Shown piece by piece: positions 17,302 to 26,081 of a DNA stretch of 64,000 bases. The notes below the pieces were generated by a model, which ran no database searches, had not been told where the DNA came from, and worked only from the letters and a program-made list of their open reading frames with translations. The stretch covers positions 310,001-374,000 of the forward strand of contig CALOCY010000004.1 of NCBI GenBank assembly GCA_942491975.1. Reading direction: 5' to 3'. Positions within the stretch are counted from its first letter, which is position 1, and each line of letters opens with the position of its first letter. Both the position numbers and the translations under genes were made by a program. Source of the stretch: CALOCY01 sp942491975. GTDB lineage: Bacteria > Bacteroidota > Bacteroidia > Bacteroidales > Prolixibacteraceae.

Positions 17302-18732
17302 TTAAAACCCTCCGGGGCTTCCAACTTTTGTCATAGCACAGCGGAATCCAAGATCATCGCTTGACCTTGTTTGGTCAAGATAACGACGTGTCCCGGGGAT
17401 GAGCCAATACGGGCGATCTTTCCACGAACCGCCTTTATAAACACGTACACGGTCGGTAATAAGCGACGAGTATTCTGATTCCTGAACATACATCTCTGTT
17501 GTGCCTAAATCCTGAGCATCCAACCAGTTGTCACCTTCTACAATTTGCGAATCAAATGAGCCATCGCAGAAATTTCTAAAGTCGGCAATAGTATCTTTTA
17601 TTGGATTGCCGTACTCATCTAAAACCAGCTTCCCATTTTCATCTTGTCTGTTTTGTGTAAATGTATTTCCCCTGTAAGGCTGAAATTCGTTGACATCCAT
17701 ATTTGAAAGCGGACGATATACATCTGCTACCCATTCGTTTACATTTCCGGCCATACAGAAAATCCCATAGTCATTAGGAGAGTATGAATTTACCGGGGCA
17801 GTAATATCAGCATTATCGTTCAATGAACCGGCCATACCCATCATATCACCACGTCCTCTGGTAAAGTTAGCTTTCATCCGGCCACGCTCTTTTTTATCAG
17901 AAGTACGCAGTTGTGAGCCGTTCCAGGGATAAAGCTTGCGATTGGCGAGTAACTCTTCATCGGTGTTGCCAATAAGCCCCAATGCAGCATATTCCCATTC
18001 TGCTTCGGTTGGAAGGCGGTAACTTGGAAGAAGCACCCCGTCTTCCCATCTGATCTTGCGGGCAACGGAGTCTCTTTTACTGTCAAATGCCCTTTTCCCC
18101 TGTTTTCCTGCATATTGTCCGGAGAGATAAGTATCGGTTGTAAAGACATTCTGATTTCTTTGGTCGGCATCTGGTGCCAAAACTCCGCGGTCAATCAATA
18201 TTTTTTCATTTACCCTGTCAGTACGCCATTTACAAAAATCATTAGCTTGTTCCCAGCTTACCCCGACAACGGGATAGTTGTTATAAGCAGGATGACGTAA
18301 ATAGTTGTTTATATAAGGTTCATTGTAGGCCAACTCATCCCTCCATACCAATGTATCGGGAAGGGCTTTTCCCATTTTATCCCGGTCTCCGGGATAAACC
18401 TTCGAAATCCAGTAAAGATATTGCCTGTAATCTACATTACGCACTTCGGTTTCATCGATATAGAAAGAGGCAACGGTTACACGTCTGGGATGATTATCCC
18501 ATAAAAACATAACATCTTCCTGAACGCGTCCCATGGTGAATGTCCCGCCTTCAATGTACACTAACCCCGGCCCCGTAGATTGCTCATAACGATCACTGAT
18601 ATTTTTTTCAGCATTGGCATCCAGTTCAGTATAATCCCACCCGGTAATAGATGAAACGTTTGAACTCTTTTTGTTGCATGCACTTAATAATACAATCACA
18701 AAAATCAATATAAAGAAAGATCTCAATCTCAT
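17302..18732 (-). CDS. gldJ: Gliding motility/T9SS lipoprotein GldJ
   Basis: 476 aa. Signal peptide with lipobox LSAC (C19), then a SUMF1/FGE-sulfatase-like domain from about residue 55: GLVYIEGGTFTMG, NYPVVGVSWEQANDFCKWR, LPTEAEWEYAALG, GNVNEWVADVYRP, and YKGGSWKDRPYWLIPG through DDLGFRCAMT. The whole fits GldJ/GldK-type lipoproteins; GldJ is preferred because of length and the neighbouring murF and porU/porV. GldJ is an outer-membrane-associated component needed for gliding and stable T9SS in Flavobacterium. It lies divergent from porU with a TATATTTG -7 box 34 bp upstream of its ATG. Confidence 0.88.
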   Translation of the reverse strand: MRLRSFFILIFVIVLLSACNKKSSNVSSITGWDYTELDANAEKNISDRYEQSTGPGLVYIEGGTFTMGRVQEDVMFLWDNHPRRVTVASFYIDETEVRNVDYRQYLYWISKVYPGDRDKMGKALPDTLVWRDELAYNEPYINNYLRHPAYNNYPVVGVSWEQANDFCKWRTDRVNEKILIDRGVLAPDADQRNQNVFTTDTYLSGQYAGKQGKRAFDSKRDSVARKIRWEDGVLLPSYRLPTEAEWEYAALGLIGNTDEELLANRKLYPWNGSQLRTSDKKERGRMKANFTRGRGDMMGMAGSLNDNADITAPVNSYSPNDYGIFCMAGNVNEWVADVYRPLSNMDVNEFQPYRGNTFTQNRQDENGKLVLDEYGNPIKDTIADFRNFCDGSFDSQIVEGDNWLDAQDLGTTEMYVQESEYSSLITDRVRVYKGGSWKDRPYWLIPGTRRYLDQTRSSDDLGFRCAMTKVGSPGGF

Positions 18733-18765
18733 TTTATTGTTGTTTACTGTTTTCTAACTTTCACA

Positions 18766-18773
18766 CAAATATA
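18766..18773 (-). promoter_or_regulatory. Putative -7 element for gldJ
   Basis: TATATTTG on the minus strand, 34 bp upstream of the gldJ ATG, in the gldJ/porU divergent region. Confidence 0.5.
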
Positions 18774-19003
18774 ACTAAAATGTTTTGTTCTTATTGTTCA
18801 ACCTCTATCTCTTTTTTGCAGATAAAGATGACCGGCCTAAAGTTATTAAAATATATAATTTCTAATAATCGTATCCTGTAATTTTCTATTCTGTTAACTT
18901 TGTAGCTTCCTGTTGCGAGATTTTCGGTAATAATTCTGATAATATTTTCAGGATAATAACGTTTTGTAATTGTTAATATTGTAAGGTAAATCAAAAAGAA
19001 AAT

Positions 19004-22000
19004 ATGAAGGCTTTTTTACTGTTTGTATTTGGGATTTTATGTTTGGTGTTGTTGACTAATTATAGCACATCAGCAAAGGAATATAAAGGCTCTTCTGTGC
19101 TGGCTTCCGGTAGCTGGGTTAAAGTGTCGACAAGTAAAAGGGGGATACACAAAATTACGTTCAACCAGTTGGCTGAATGGGGAATATCAAATCCGCAGCA
19201 GGTTCGTATATATGGTAACGGTGGGGAGGTCCTTCCTAAAATGAACAGTGAGGAGTATCCTGATGATTTGATGCAGGTACCTATTTGGATAGGCACGGAT
19301 GGAACAGGGACTCAATGCGTTTTTTTCTATGCACCAGGAATGGTTAGATGGGAGTATGATACTGATGAAATGAGATTTATACATCTCACAAATGAATATT
19401 CGGAGAAAGCGTATTACTATATTTCAGGAGATGGCGGACAGCAGGCTGTAGTTGCGGAAGCACCTGTTATAAATGAACCTGCGACAATATCTACAGATTA
19501 TTTTAACGACTATCAGTTGTATGAGGAGGAGGCAAACAATGTCCTCCATTCGGGAAGACGCTGGCTGGGCGCAAAAATAAATAAAGGCGGATCTGAAGTA
19601 TTTAATTATAGTTTTCCGGGAATGGATGCGACAGAACCGGCAAAAATAACGTTTGCTGCCGCAGTGAGGGCAAAGAGCGGATCAGATATGGTTGTTTCCG
19701 GTCCGGGATTCTCTGAAACGGTTACTTTTTCATCGGTCACGTTCAATGTTAACGACACGTATGCCCGCTATAAAAAAGAACTCTTCTTCCATAACCTGAC
19801 ATCTTCTTCGGGCGAATTATCCGTGGCATATACCGGTACTTCCGGAACCTGCGAAGCATGGCTGGACTATATCGAGCTGGAAGTTCGCAGAAAAATAACA
19901 CTTGAAGATACGGAGCAACTCTTTTTTTGCGACCCGGAAGTAGTGGGGGAAGGAAATATTGCAGGGTACATATTGTCGGATTATACAGCCGGGGTTAAAG
20001 TGTGGGATATCTCCAATTTTTCGGATATTATGGAGGTAAAACTGAGTGAGAATGGAAGTGAAGCTGCTTTTAAAGCCGGTGCTGATGAATTAAAATATTT
20101 TGTTGCTTTTGATCCTGCTGGTGCAACTATTTTTGTGCCGGAGCTGGAAGGAGAAGTGCCGAATCAGAATTTGCATGGTACCCTATCATCAGATTTTATT
20201 ATTGTGAGCCATCCCGAATTGTTATTACAGGCAGAGCGGTTAGCGCAGTTTCACAGGGAGAAAGACGGGTTTGAAATATTGGTGGCTACAACCGAACAGG
20301 TTTTTAATGAGTTCTCATCGGGGATGAAAGATGCTGCATCCATCCGAAACTTGGCTAAAATGTGTTACGACCGGGGAGGGGAGGATAACCTGAAATACCT
20401 GTTATTGTTTGGCGATGGGAGCTATGACAATAGGAATCTGGATGGGACAGGGGATAATATGGTACCCACGTATCAGTCGCTGGTGTCGTTTTATCCGATA
20501 GAATCATTTGTGAGCGATGACTTTTTTGGCTTACTTGATGATGATGAAGGGGAGTATTTTGGCGATATGGATATCGGGATAGGGCGTATACCTGCAGGTG
20601 ATGTGGAGGAGGCAAAAGTTGTTGTCGATAAAATTATAAACTACTCAACCAACAATACGCTTGGCGATTGGAGAAATAAAATATGCCTGATAGCAGATGA
20701 TGAAGACGGGCATCGCCACTTAAATCAATCCGAATCATTATCGACATTGTTAAAAGGCGATTCTCCGGAGTACCTGCAGGGGAAAATTTATTTTGATGCC
20801 TATCAACAGGAAGAGACCCCGGCAGGGGAACGGTACCCGGACGTAAACAGAAATATTAATGAATCGGTCAAAGAGGGTGCTTTGATCCTTAACTACATAG
20901 GGCATGCCAACACCCGGTTCTTGTCGGCCGAGCAGGTACTTACGCGTGGTGATATCGATTCGTGGAGTAATTATGACCGGTTACCTGTTTTTGTGACGGC
21001 TACATGTGAATTTAGTCGGTTTGACGATGATGAAGAGTCATCCGGCGAGGGAATCCTTCTTAATCCGAATGGAGGGGGAATAGGGTTATTTTCTACAACA
21101 CGGGTTGTTAATTCCACGCCCAATTTTGTGTTGACCACAAACTTTTTTAAGAATGTATTTGGACAGGATGAGAATGGACAGAACCTGCGAATGGGCGATG
21201 TAATGCGGCTGGCAAAAAATGAAACATCCTCATTGGTGAACAAACGTAACTTTACACTGCTTGCTGATCCGGCACTAAGTCTTGCATTTCCTTCCTATAA
21301 AGTGTTCACAACTAGGGTCAACGGGCAGGATGCCGATGGGGAACCTTTAACAATCAATGCGTTAACTACCGTGACGGTTGAAGGCATAATAACAGATGCC
21401 AATGGGAATAAACAGCAAAATTTTAACGGAGACCTTATTCCTGTAGTGCTGGATAAGTCATATCAGATGGAGACCCTAGGTAACGATGAAAACCCTACAG
21501 AGATAGAATTACAGGATAATGTATTGTATAAAGGATTGGTAACCATCGAAAATGGAGAGTTCTCATTCTCTTTTGTAGTGCCTAAAGATATTTCATACAA
21601 GCTGGGGAGTGGCCTTATTTCATACTATGCCTGGAATACAAATGATAATACTGATGGTAACGGGGCATTTAAAAACTTTCAGATCGGAGGGTCAGGGAGC
21701 CTTACAGATAATGAAGGGCCACAGATAACGCTGTACCTTAATGATGAGGGATTTGAAAGTGGGGATAAAACAAATAAAAGTCCACAGTTAATAGCCCTGT
21801 TAAGTGATGAAAATGGCATCAATACAGTGGGTACAGGTATTGGGCATGATGTAACACTGGTAATTGATGATGATTATTCATCGATTATAGACTTGAATGC
21901 TTACTATCAATCAGATCGGGATTCGTACCAGAGCGGACGGGTTGATTACCAGCTATTCAATCTCGCGCCCGGTTCGCATACCCTAAAGCTGAAAGCCTGG

Positions 22001-22369
22001 GATATTGCCGGCAATTCTTCTGAAAAAGAGATTGAATTTGTGGTTACAGATGATTTTCAGATTACTGAAACGGGCAATTATCCCAATCCGGTACGGGGTG
22101 AAACAACCATATGGTACAAACACAATCAGCCGGGAGAAACCATGCAGGTGCAGTTTGACCTGTTTTCGCCTGAAGGAATTGTGGTACATCGCAAATCAGA
22201 TCAATATACCATGTACTCAGTTGACGGCAGGGATATTACAATTGATTTTAACAATGATGTGGGAAACATTAGAAGCGGGGCATATATCTATCGGATATTG
22301 TTGACCAACTCAGATGGGAATACCACCGCAAAATCGGGACGGTTATTATTGTTGCGGGATACCGAATAA
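19004..22369 (+). CDS. porU: Type IX secretion system sortase PorU
   Basis: 1121 aa, the usual PorU length. Signal peptide 1-24. An N-terminal beta region is followed by a gingipain-type C25 peptidase domain with LLFGDGSYDNRN, the catalytic His in NYIGHANTRF (H634) and catalytic Cys in VTATCEFSRFD (C668). The 34-residue spacing matches the known PorU dyad. The C-terminal ~80 residues (GNYPNPVRGETTIWYK to GRLLLL) form a T9SS-type C-terminal domain, also present in PorU. PorU cleaves the sorting domain of T9SS cargo and transfers cargo to A-LPS at the cell surface. Partner gene porV follows 108 bp later. Confidence 0.95.
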   Translation: MKAFLLFVFGILCLVLLTNYSTSAKEYKGSSVLASGSWVKVSTSKRGIHKITFNQLAEWGISNPQQVRIYGNGGEVLPKMNSEEYPDDLMQVPIWIGTDGTGTQCVFFYAPGMVRWEYDTDEMRFIHLTNEYSEKAYYYISGDGGQQAVVAEAPVINEPATISTDYFNDYQLYEEEANNVLHSGRRWLGAKINKGGSEVFNYSFPGMDATEPAKITFAAAVRAKSGSDMVVSGPGFSETVTFSSVTFNVNDTYARYKKELFFHNLTSSSGELSVAYTGTSGTCEAWLDYIELEVRRKITLEDTEQLFFCDPEVVGEGNIAGYILSDYTAGVKVWDISNFSDIMEVKLSENGSEAAFKAGADELKYFVAFDPAGATIFVPELEGEVPNQNLHGTLSSDFIIVSHPELLLQAERLAQFHREKDGFEILVATTEQVFNEFSSGMKDAASIRNLAKMCYDRGGEDNLKYLLLFGDGSYDNRNLDGTGDNMVPTYQSLVSFYPIESFVSDDFFGLLDDDEGEYFGDMDIGIGRIPAGDVEEAKVVVDKIINYSTNNTLGDWRNKICLIADDEDGHRHLNQSESLSTLLKGDSPEYLQGKIYFDAYQQEETPAGERYPDVNRNINESVKEGALILNYIGHANTRFLSAEQVLTRGDIDSWSNYDRLPVFVTATCEFSRFDDDEESSGEGILLNPNGGGIGLFSTTRVVNSTPNFVLTTNFFKNVFGQDENGQNLRMGDVMRLAKNETSSLVNKRNFTLLADPALSLAFPSYKVFTTRVNGQDADGEPLTINALTTVTVEGIITDANGNKQQNFNGDLIPVVLDKSYQMETLGNDENPTEIELQDNVLYKGLVTIENGEFSFSFVVPKDISYKLGSGLISYYAWNTNDNTDGNGAFKNFQIGGSGSLTDNEGPQITLYLNDEGFESGDKTNKSPQLIALLSDENGINTVGTGIGHDVTLVIDDDYSSIIDLNAYYQSDRDSYQSGRVDYQLFNLAPGSHTLKLKAWDIAGNSSEKEIEFVVTDDFQITETGNYPNPVRGETTIWYKHNQPGETMQVQFDLFSPEGIVVHRKSDQYTMYSVDGRDITIDFNNDVGNIRSGAYIYRILLTNSDGNTTAKSGRLLLLRDTE

Positions 22370-22440
22370 AAATATTCGGAAAATAAAATAAATAGAAAAA
22401 AAGAACGTTTATCGTTTTAACCGGCTAACGGTAAATGTTA

Positions 22441-22448
22441 TATATTTG
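22441..22448 (+). promoter_or_regulatory. Putative -7 element for porV-ispF
   Basis: TATATTTG 29 bp upstream of the porV ATG; no good -33 TTG at the standard spacing. Confidence 0.45.
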
Positions 22449-22477
22449 CAAATCAATTTACAAAACAATAAAATATT

Positions 22478-23656
22478 ATGGCAAAGATCGTTAAAATTAT
22501 AGCACTGATCTTAATAGTAGGATTTACGGGCTTGAAAGCCAGTGCCCAGTCTTCAACCAGCGGGGCAAATACCGTTACTACGGCTGTTCCGTTCTTATCA
22601 ATTACTCCCGATTCAAGGGCAGGGGCAATGGGTGATGCGGGGGTAGCGACTACACCTGATATTAACTCGCAACACTGGAACCCCGCAAAATATGCATTTA
22701 TGGAAAGTCATACCGGGGTAGCATTGTCTTTTACGCCCTGGCTCAGAAAATTGGTTAATGATATGAATATAGGTTATCTGGTGGGATATCTGCATTTAGA
22801 TGATAAACAGACCATTAGTGGATCTGTAAGGTATTTTGCAATGGGCGATATTACATTTCGCAGCAATGATGCTAATGATCCTGGTTTTTCGGTGAACCCG
22901 AATGAATTTGCTGTTGATTTTGGTTATTCACGACTATTGAGTGAGAAATTTTCCGGTGCAGTTGCTGTCAGGTACATTCATTCCAATATTACTGCCGGAC
23001 GGGTAGATGGTGCACATGCCGGAAACTCATTTGCTGCTGATGTTGCTTTCTATTTTACAGAGGATTTTAAGGTGAACCGCAAAAACAGCACACTCTCTGC
23101 CGGTATAAATATCTCGAATATTGGTGCGAAAATCTCCTATGAGGATGGTAAGAAAGACTTTTTGCCGACCAACTTACGGTTAGGGGTTGCTTATGCTGTT
23201 GAACTGGACAAGTACAATAAGATACAATTTTCCGGAGATATCAATAAACTATTGGTGCCTACTCCCAGTCAGGACGTAGTAATTAACGAAGGAGAAGTTG
23301 TAGTTACGTATGATTTGGGACAGGACGAATCGGTAATTGGAGGTATGTTTAGCTCATTTGGTGATGCGCCCGGTGGATTTAAAGAAGAGTTACAGGAGAT
23401 AACCCTCTCGTTAGGTGCAGAATATATTTATAATGACCAGTTTGCCATTCGTGCCGGATACTTTTATGAGCACGAAAACAAGGGGAACCGAAAATTTATC
23501 ACAGCAGGTGCCGGGTTGAAAATGAATGTTATTTCATTGGATTTTGCTTACCTGTTGCCCACACAAAGTAACCACCCATTGGAAAGTACATTGCGTTTTT
23601 CATTGGGATTTGATCTTGGCGGGGTTACAAGCGCACGGGGTAAAAGAAGAAAATAG
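22478..23656 (+). CDS. porV: Type IX secretion outer-membrane protein PorV (LptO)
   Basis: 392 aa. Signal peptide 1-23 (IALILIVGFTGLKASAQ), then the PorV hallmark FLSITPDSRAGAMGDAGVATTPD and NSQHWNPAKYAF. The remainder alternates in outer-membrane beta-strand pattern and ends with a strand SFLRFSLGFDLGG-like segment plus a basic RGKRRK tail. PorV is the FadL-like barrel that receives folded cargo from the Sov translocon and pairs with PorU. The porU-porV adjacency strengthens both calls. Its TAG overlaps the GTG start of ispF. Confidence 0.95.
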   Translation: MAKIVKIIALILIVGFTGLKASAQSSTSGANTVTTAVPFLSITPDSRAGAMGDAGVATTPDINSQHWNPAKYAFMESHTGVALSFTPWLRKLVNDMNIGYLVGYLHLDDKQTISGSVRYFAMGDITFRSNDANDPGFSVNPNEFAVDFGYSRLLSEKFSGAVAVRYIHSNITAGRVDGAHAGNSFAADVAFYFTEDFKVNRKNSTLSAGINISNIGAKISYEDGKKDFLPTNLRLGVAYAVELDKYNKIQFSGDINKLLVPTPSQDVVINEGEVVVTYDLGQDESVIGGMFSSFGDAPGGFKEELQEITLSLGAEYIYNDQFAIRAGYFYEHENKGNRKFITAGAGLKMNVISLDFAYLLPTQSNHPLESTLRFSLGFDLGGVTSARGKRRK

Positions 23657-24135
23657 TGAAGATACGCACAGGCTTTGGATATGATGTTCATGCCCTTGCA
23701 GAAGGGGAATCGTTGTGGTTGGGAGGCATACAACTGGAGTATACCAAAGGGACAGTTGCCCATTCCGATGGTGATGTGTTGATCCATGCCATTTGTGATG
23801 CATTACTGGGTGCGGCCAAAATGAGAGATATTGGTTATCACTTTTCGGATGCTGATGAAAATCTTAAAGGAATAGACAGTAAGCTATTGTTGAAAAAAGC
23901 AGTGCAGCTTATACGTGGCAAAGGTTACGAAATAGGAAACATTGATTCAACTGTTTGTGCAGAGCGGCCCAAACTGAAAGATCATATCCCGCAAATGGAA
24001 CAAGTGTTGGCTGAAGTATTGGAGATTGACCGGGAAGATATATCCATAAAAGCCACAACGACCGAGAGGTTAGGTTTTACAGGACGGGAAGAGGGGATAG
24101 CCGCTTACGTAACAGTATTGATACAGAAACAATAA
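23656..24135 (+). CDS. ispF: 2-C-methyl-D-erythritol 2,4-cyclodiphosphate synthase
   Basis: 159 aa, full IspF length. GTG start at 23656 overlapping the porV stop (TAGTG). The metal-binding motif GFGYDVHAL gives D10 and H12; HSDGDVLIHAICDALLGA carries the third zinc ligand. STVCAERPKL and the ending KATTTERLGFTGREEGI are family signatures. It forms MEcPP in the non-mevalonate isoprenoid pathway. Co-transcribed with porV, an arrangement I recall from other Bacteroidales. Confidence 0.96.
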   Translation: MKIRTGFGYDVHALAEGESLWLGGIQLEYTKGTVAHSDGDVLIHAICDALLGAAKMRDIGYHFSDADENLKGIDSKLLLKKAVQLIRGKGYEIGNIDSTVCAERPKLKDHIPQMEQVLAEVLEIDREDISIKATTTERLGFTGREEGIAAYVTVLIQKQ

Positions 24136-24142
24136 AAAACAG

Positions 24143-24170
24143 AAGGGAGCACTTAAAAATGCTCCCTTTT
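24143..24170. terminator. Bidirectional terminator between ispF and DUF3857 gene
   Basis: AAGGGAGCA-cttaaaaa-TGCTCCCTT with T-rich sequence on both sides, between convergent stops. Confidence 0.8.
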
Positions 24171-24176
24171 ATAATA

Positions 24177-26078
24177 TCAGCTATTTTTTATAAGCACAAT
24201 TTTCTTTTTATCTGCGGTTACAATGGACTTTAAATAGTCAATAAGCTTTTCATAATCAGTAGCCGGATATCTTCCTTTATTGAACTCTTTTTGTCTTATG
24301 TATATGAGATTTTGTCCATCATATTCTACTTTTGCAAGGTATTTACCAAAAGCAGACTCTTTGATCACTTCTTCGGGTATTGATTCGGGCTTATAGCCTT
24401 CCGGGAGTTTATAAATTATTGTGTCAGAGTCAATATACGACATTTTTAAAATCACCTCATTTTTCCGGTCATCAATTTTACGGGGAATATAACGATTACG
24501 GTTTACCATATTTAATGGAAGGAAAATACGATTTCCCATGGGCGTGGCATATTTGGTTACATCATAAGACAATTTTCGTGTGATGGATGGTTGCCTGTTT
24601 CTATGTTCTGTATATTCCAGTGAGTTTATTTTGAAGTTGTTTAGGTCAAGGGATCTGTAAATGGATTTTTTCTGCTCCTCTTTGCTTTTTCGCAGCTGAC
24701 CTGATACATTTTCATATTGCAGGCAAGTGTAAGTTGTTGTATTGCTTACTGAAGCATCCCCATTGGCAGAAAGGTCAACAGTAGTATTGCCAACCCAGCT
24801 ATTTTGCCCTTTGGAATAATCCGGGGTGCGGATCATTTTGCCTCCCGATCCGGTTATAAGCAAAACATTCCTGTCGCAAGTAAAAGAACCGTTATAACCA
24901 CAGGGTGAATAGGAATTGGTACATTCAAGAAACAGCGTGTCTTTTTCAAGGGGGACAGTTAAAAATACATGGTTGAAGATTTGTGCAGGAAAATTGGGGT
25001 CGGGATCAATAGCCCCTTTCCCAGCATCAACCAATGTGTATATTGAGTGAATCCCGGCTACTTCAAGTAATGCTTTCATGTAGTTGGTCAATGCTTTGCA
25101 ATCGCCATACCCCGTGCCGGCCACCTTTGATGCGGGAAACGGTTGGTGGCCACCAATCCCATATTGGATACTTACATAGCGGGTGTTTTCCTGCATGTAT
25201 TCATATATGGTTTTCATGATCTCAAATTTGTCTGATTTCCCTTCGATAAGTTTTTTGACAGTTGCTTTGGTTTCATCGGGAAGGGCTGAACGTTCTTTCA
25301 ATAGCTGTCTGTCCCATTTTCCAAATTCTTTCCATGAATTCATATTTCCGGCATAGCCTTCGTAATTGAATTTTTTGGGGGCAACAATTACAGTGGGGAC
25401 AATTCTTGAAAAAGAAGGGGAGTAAGGTTCAGGCTCAATGGCACTAAAATTTTCAAGTTTCCACAAGTAGGTAATATTGCCCTTTTCTTCAGTGATTGTG
25501 ACCTTATTGGGAAAATTGTATTCCTTATACCTTGGCTTTAATTCAGTATGGGCAATAGTTTTCAGTGAGGCAGATTGTACAGCTACATTGTAGCCCGGCA
25601 CAGAAATCCAATCCCTTAAGTCAATGTAACCGTTTAGTTTGACTTCCCATTCGTACTCAACCGTATATGGATACTGCTTTATCATAGGATCAATCTCTTT
25701 ATAACGGCTATCGTCATAGAGTTGAAAAGCCTGATCGTAAATATCGGAACTTTTGATCTTCTTCAATTGTTTTCCCTCGGCATCATATACAACAGCTGTG
25801 TTTATAGTTAGTTGGATATTCGGATCATATGCTTCATAAAAGGTGGCAAAACTGTCCCCGTTTTTATTCAACACGGTTACAACTTCTTTCATCTGCATCA
25901 GAGCCTCTTTTTCCGACTTAATTGTAATTATTCGGGATGATTCACGGATTACTGCATGTGCCTCTTTTTTTAATGCCTCGGGTATTTCTGAAACAGGGTA
26001 TTTTATGTCTTTCCCGGCATATAAATTGCCCCCAAAAATAGACAGAAGGACGAATGAAATAAAGAATATACGATACAT
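24177..26078 (-). CDS. DUF3857 and transglutaminase domain protein (intact triad)
   Basis: 633 aa. Signal peptide 1-21, then a DUF3857 domain (about 45-230) and a transglutaminase-like domain (about 270-400). The putative catalytic set is C327 in GYGDCKALTNYMKALL, H370 in IFNHVFLTV and E385 in LFLECTN, where Asp is usual. The C-terminal part (about 420-633) is a beta-rich DUF3858-like region. Such proteins are exported; their substrate is unknown. It lies 3 bp after the paralogue at 26082-28055, so the two are one operon. Confidence 0.85.
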   Translation of the reverse strand: MYRIFFISFVLLSIFGGNLYAGKDIKYPVSEIPEALKKEAHAVIRESSRIITIKSEKEALMQMKEVVTVLNKNGDSFATFYEAYDPNIQLTINTAVVYDAEGKQLKKIKSSDIYDQAFQLYDDSRYKEIDPMIKQYPYTVEYEWEVKLNGYIDLRDWISVPGYNVAVQSASLKTIAHTELKPRYKEYNFPNKVTITEEKGNITYLWKLENFSAIEPEPYSPSFSRIVPTVIVAPKKFNYEGYAGNMNSWKEFGKWDRQLLKERSALPDETKATVKKLIEGKSDKFEIMKTIYEYMQENTRYVSIQYGIGGHQPFPASKVAGTGYGDCKALTNYMKALLEVAGIHSIYTLVDAGKGAIDPDPNFPAQIFNHVFLTVPLEKDTLFLECTNSYSPCGYNGSFTCDRNVLLITGSGGKMIRTPDYSKGQNSWVGNTTVDLSANGDASVSNTTTYTCLQYENVSGQLRKSKEEQKKSIYRSLDLNNFKINSLEYTEHRNRQPSITRKLSYDVTKYATPMGNRIFLPLNMVNRNRYIPRKIDDRKNEVILKMSYIDSDTIIYKLPEGYKPESIPEEVIKESAFGKYLAKVEYDGQNLIYIRQKEFNKGRYPATDYEKLIDYLKSIVTADKKKIVLIKNS

Positions 26079-26081
26079 AAA

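Noticed and set aside
18791..18994. 67-aa minus-strand ORF between gldJ and porU
   Set aside because: AT-rich composition without a domain, lying in the divergent promoter region.
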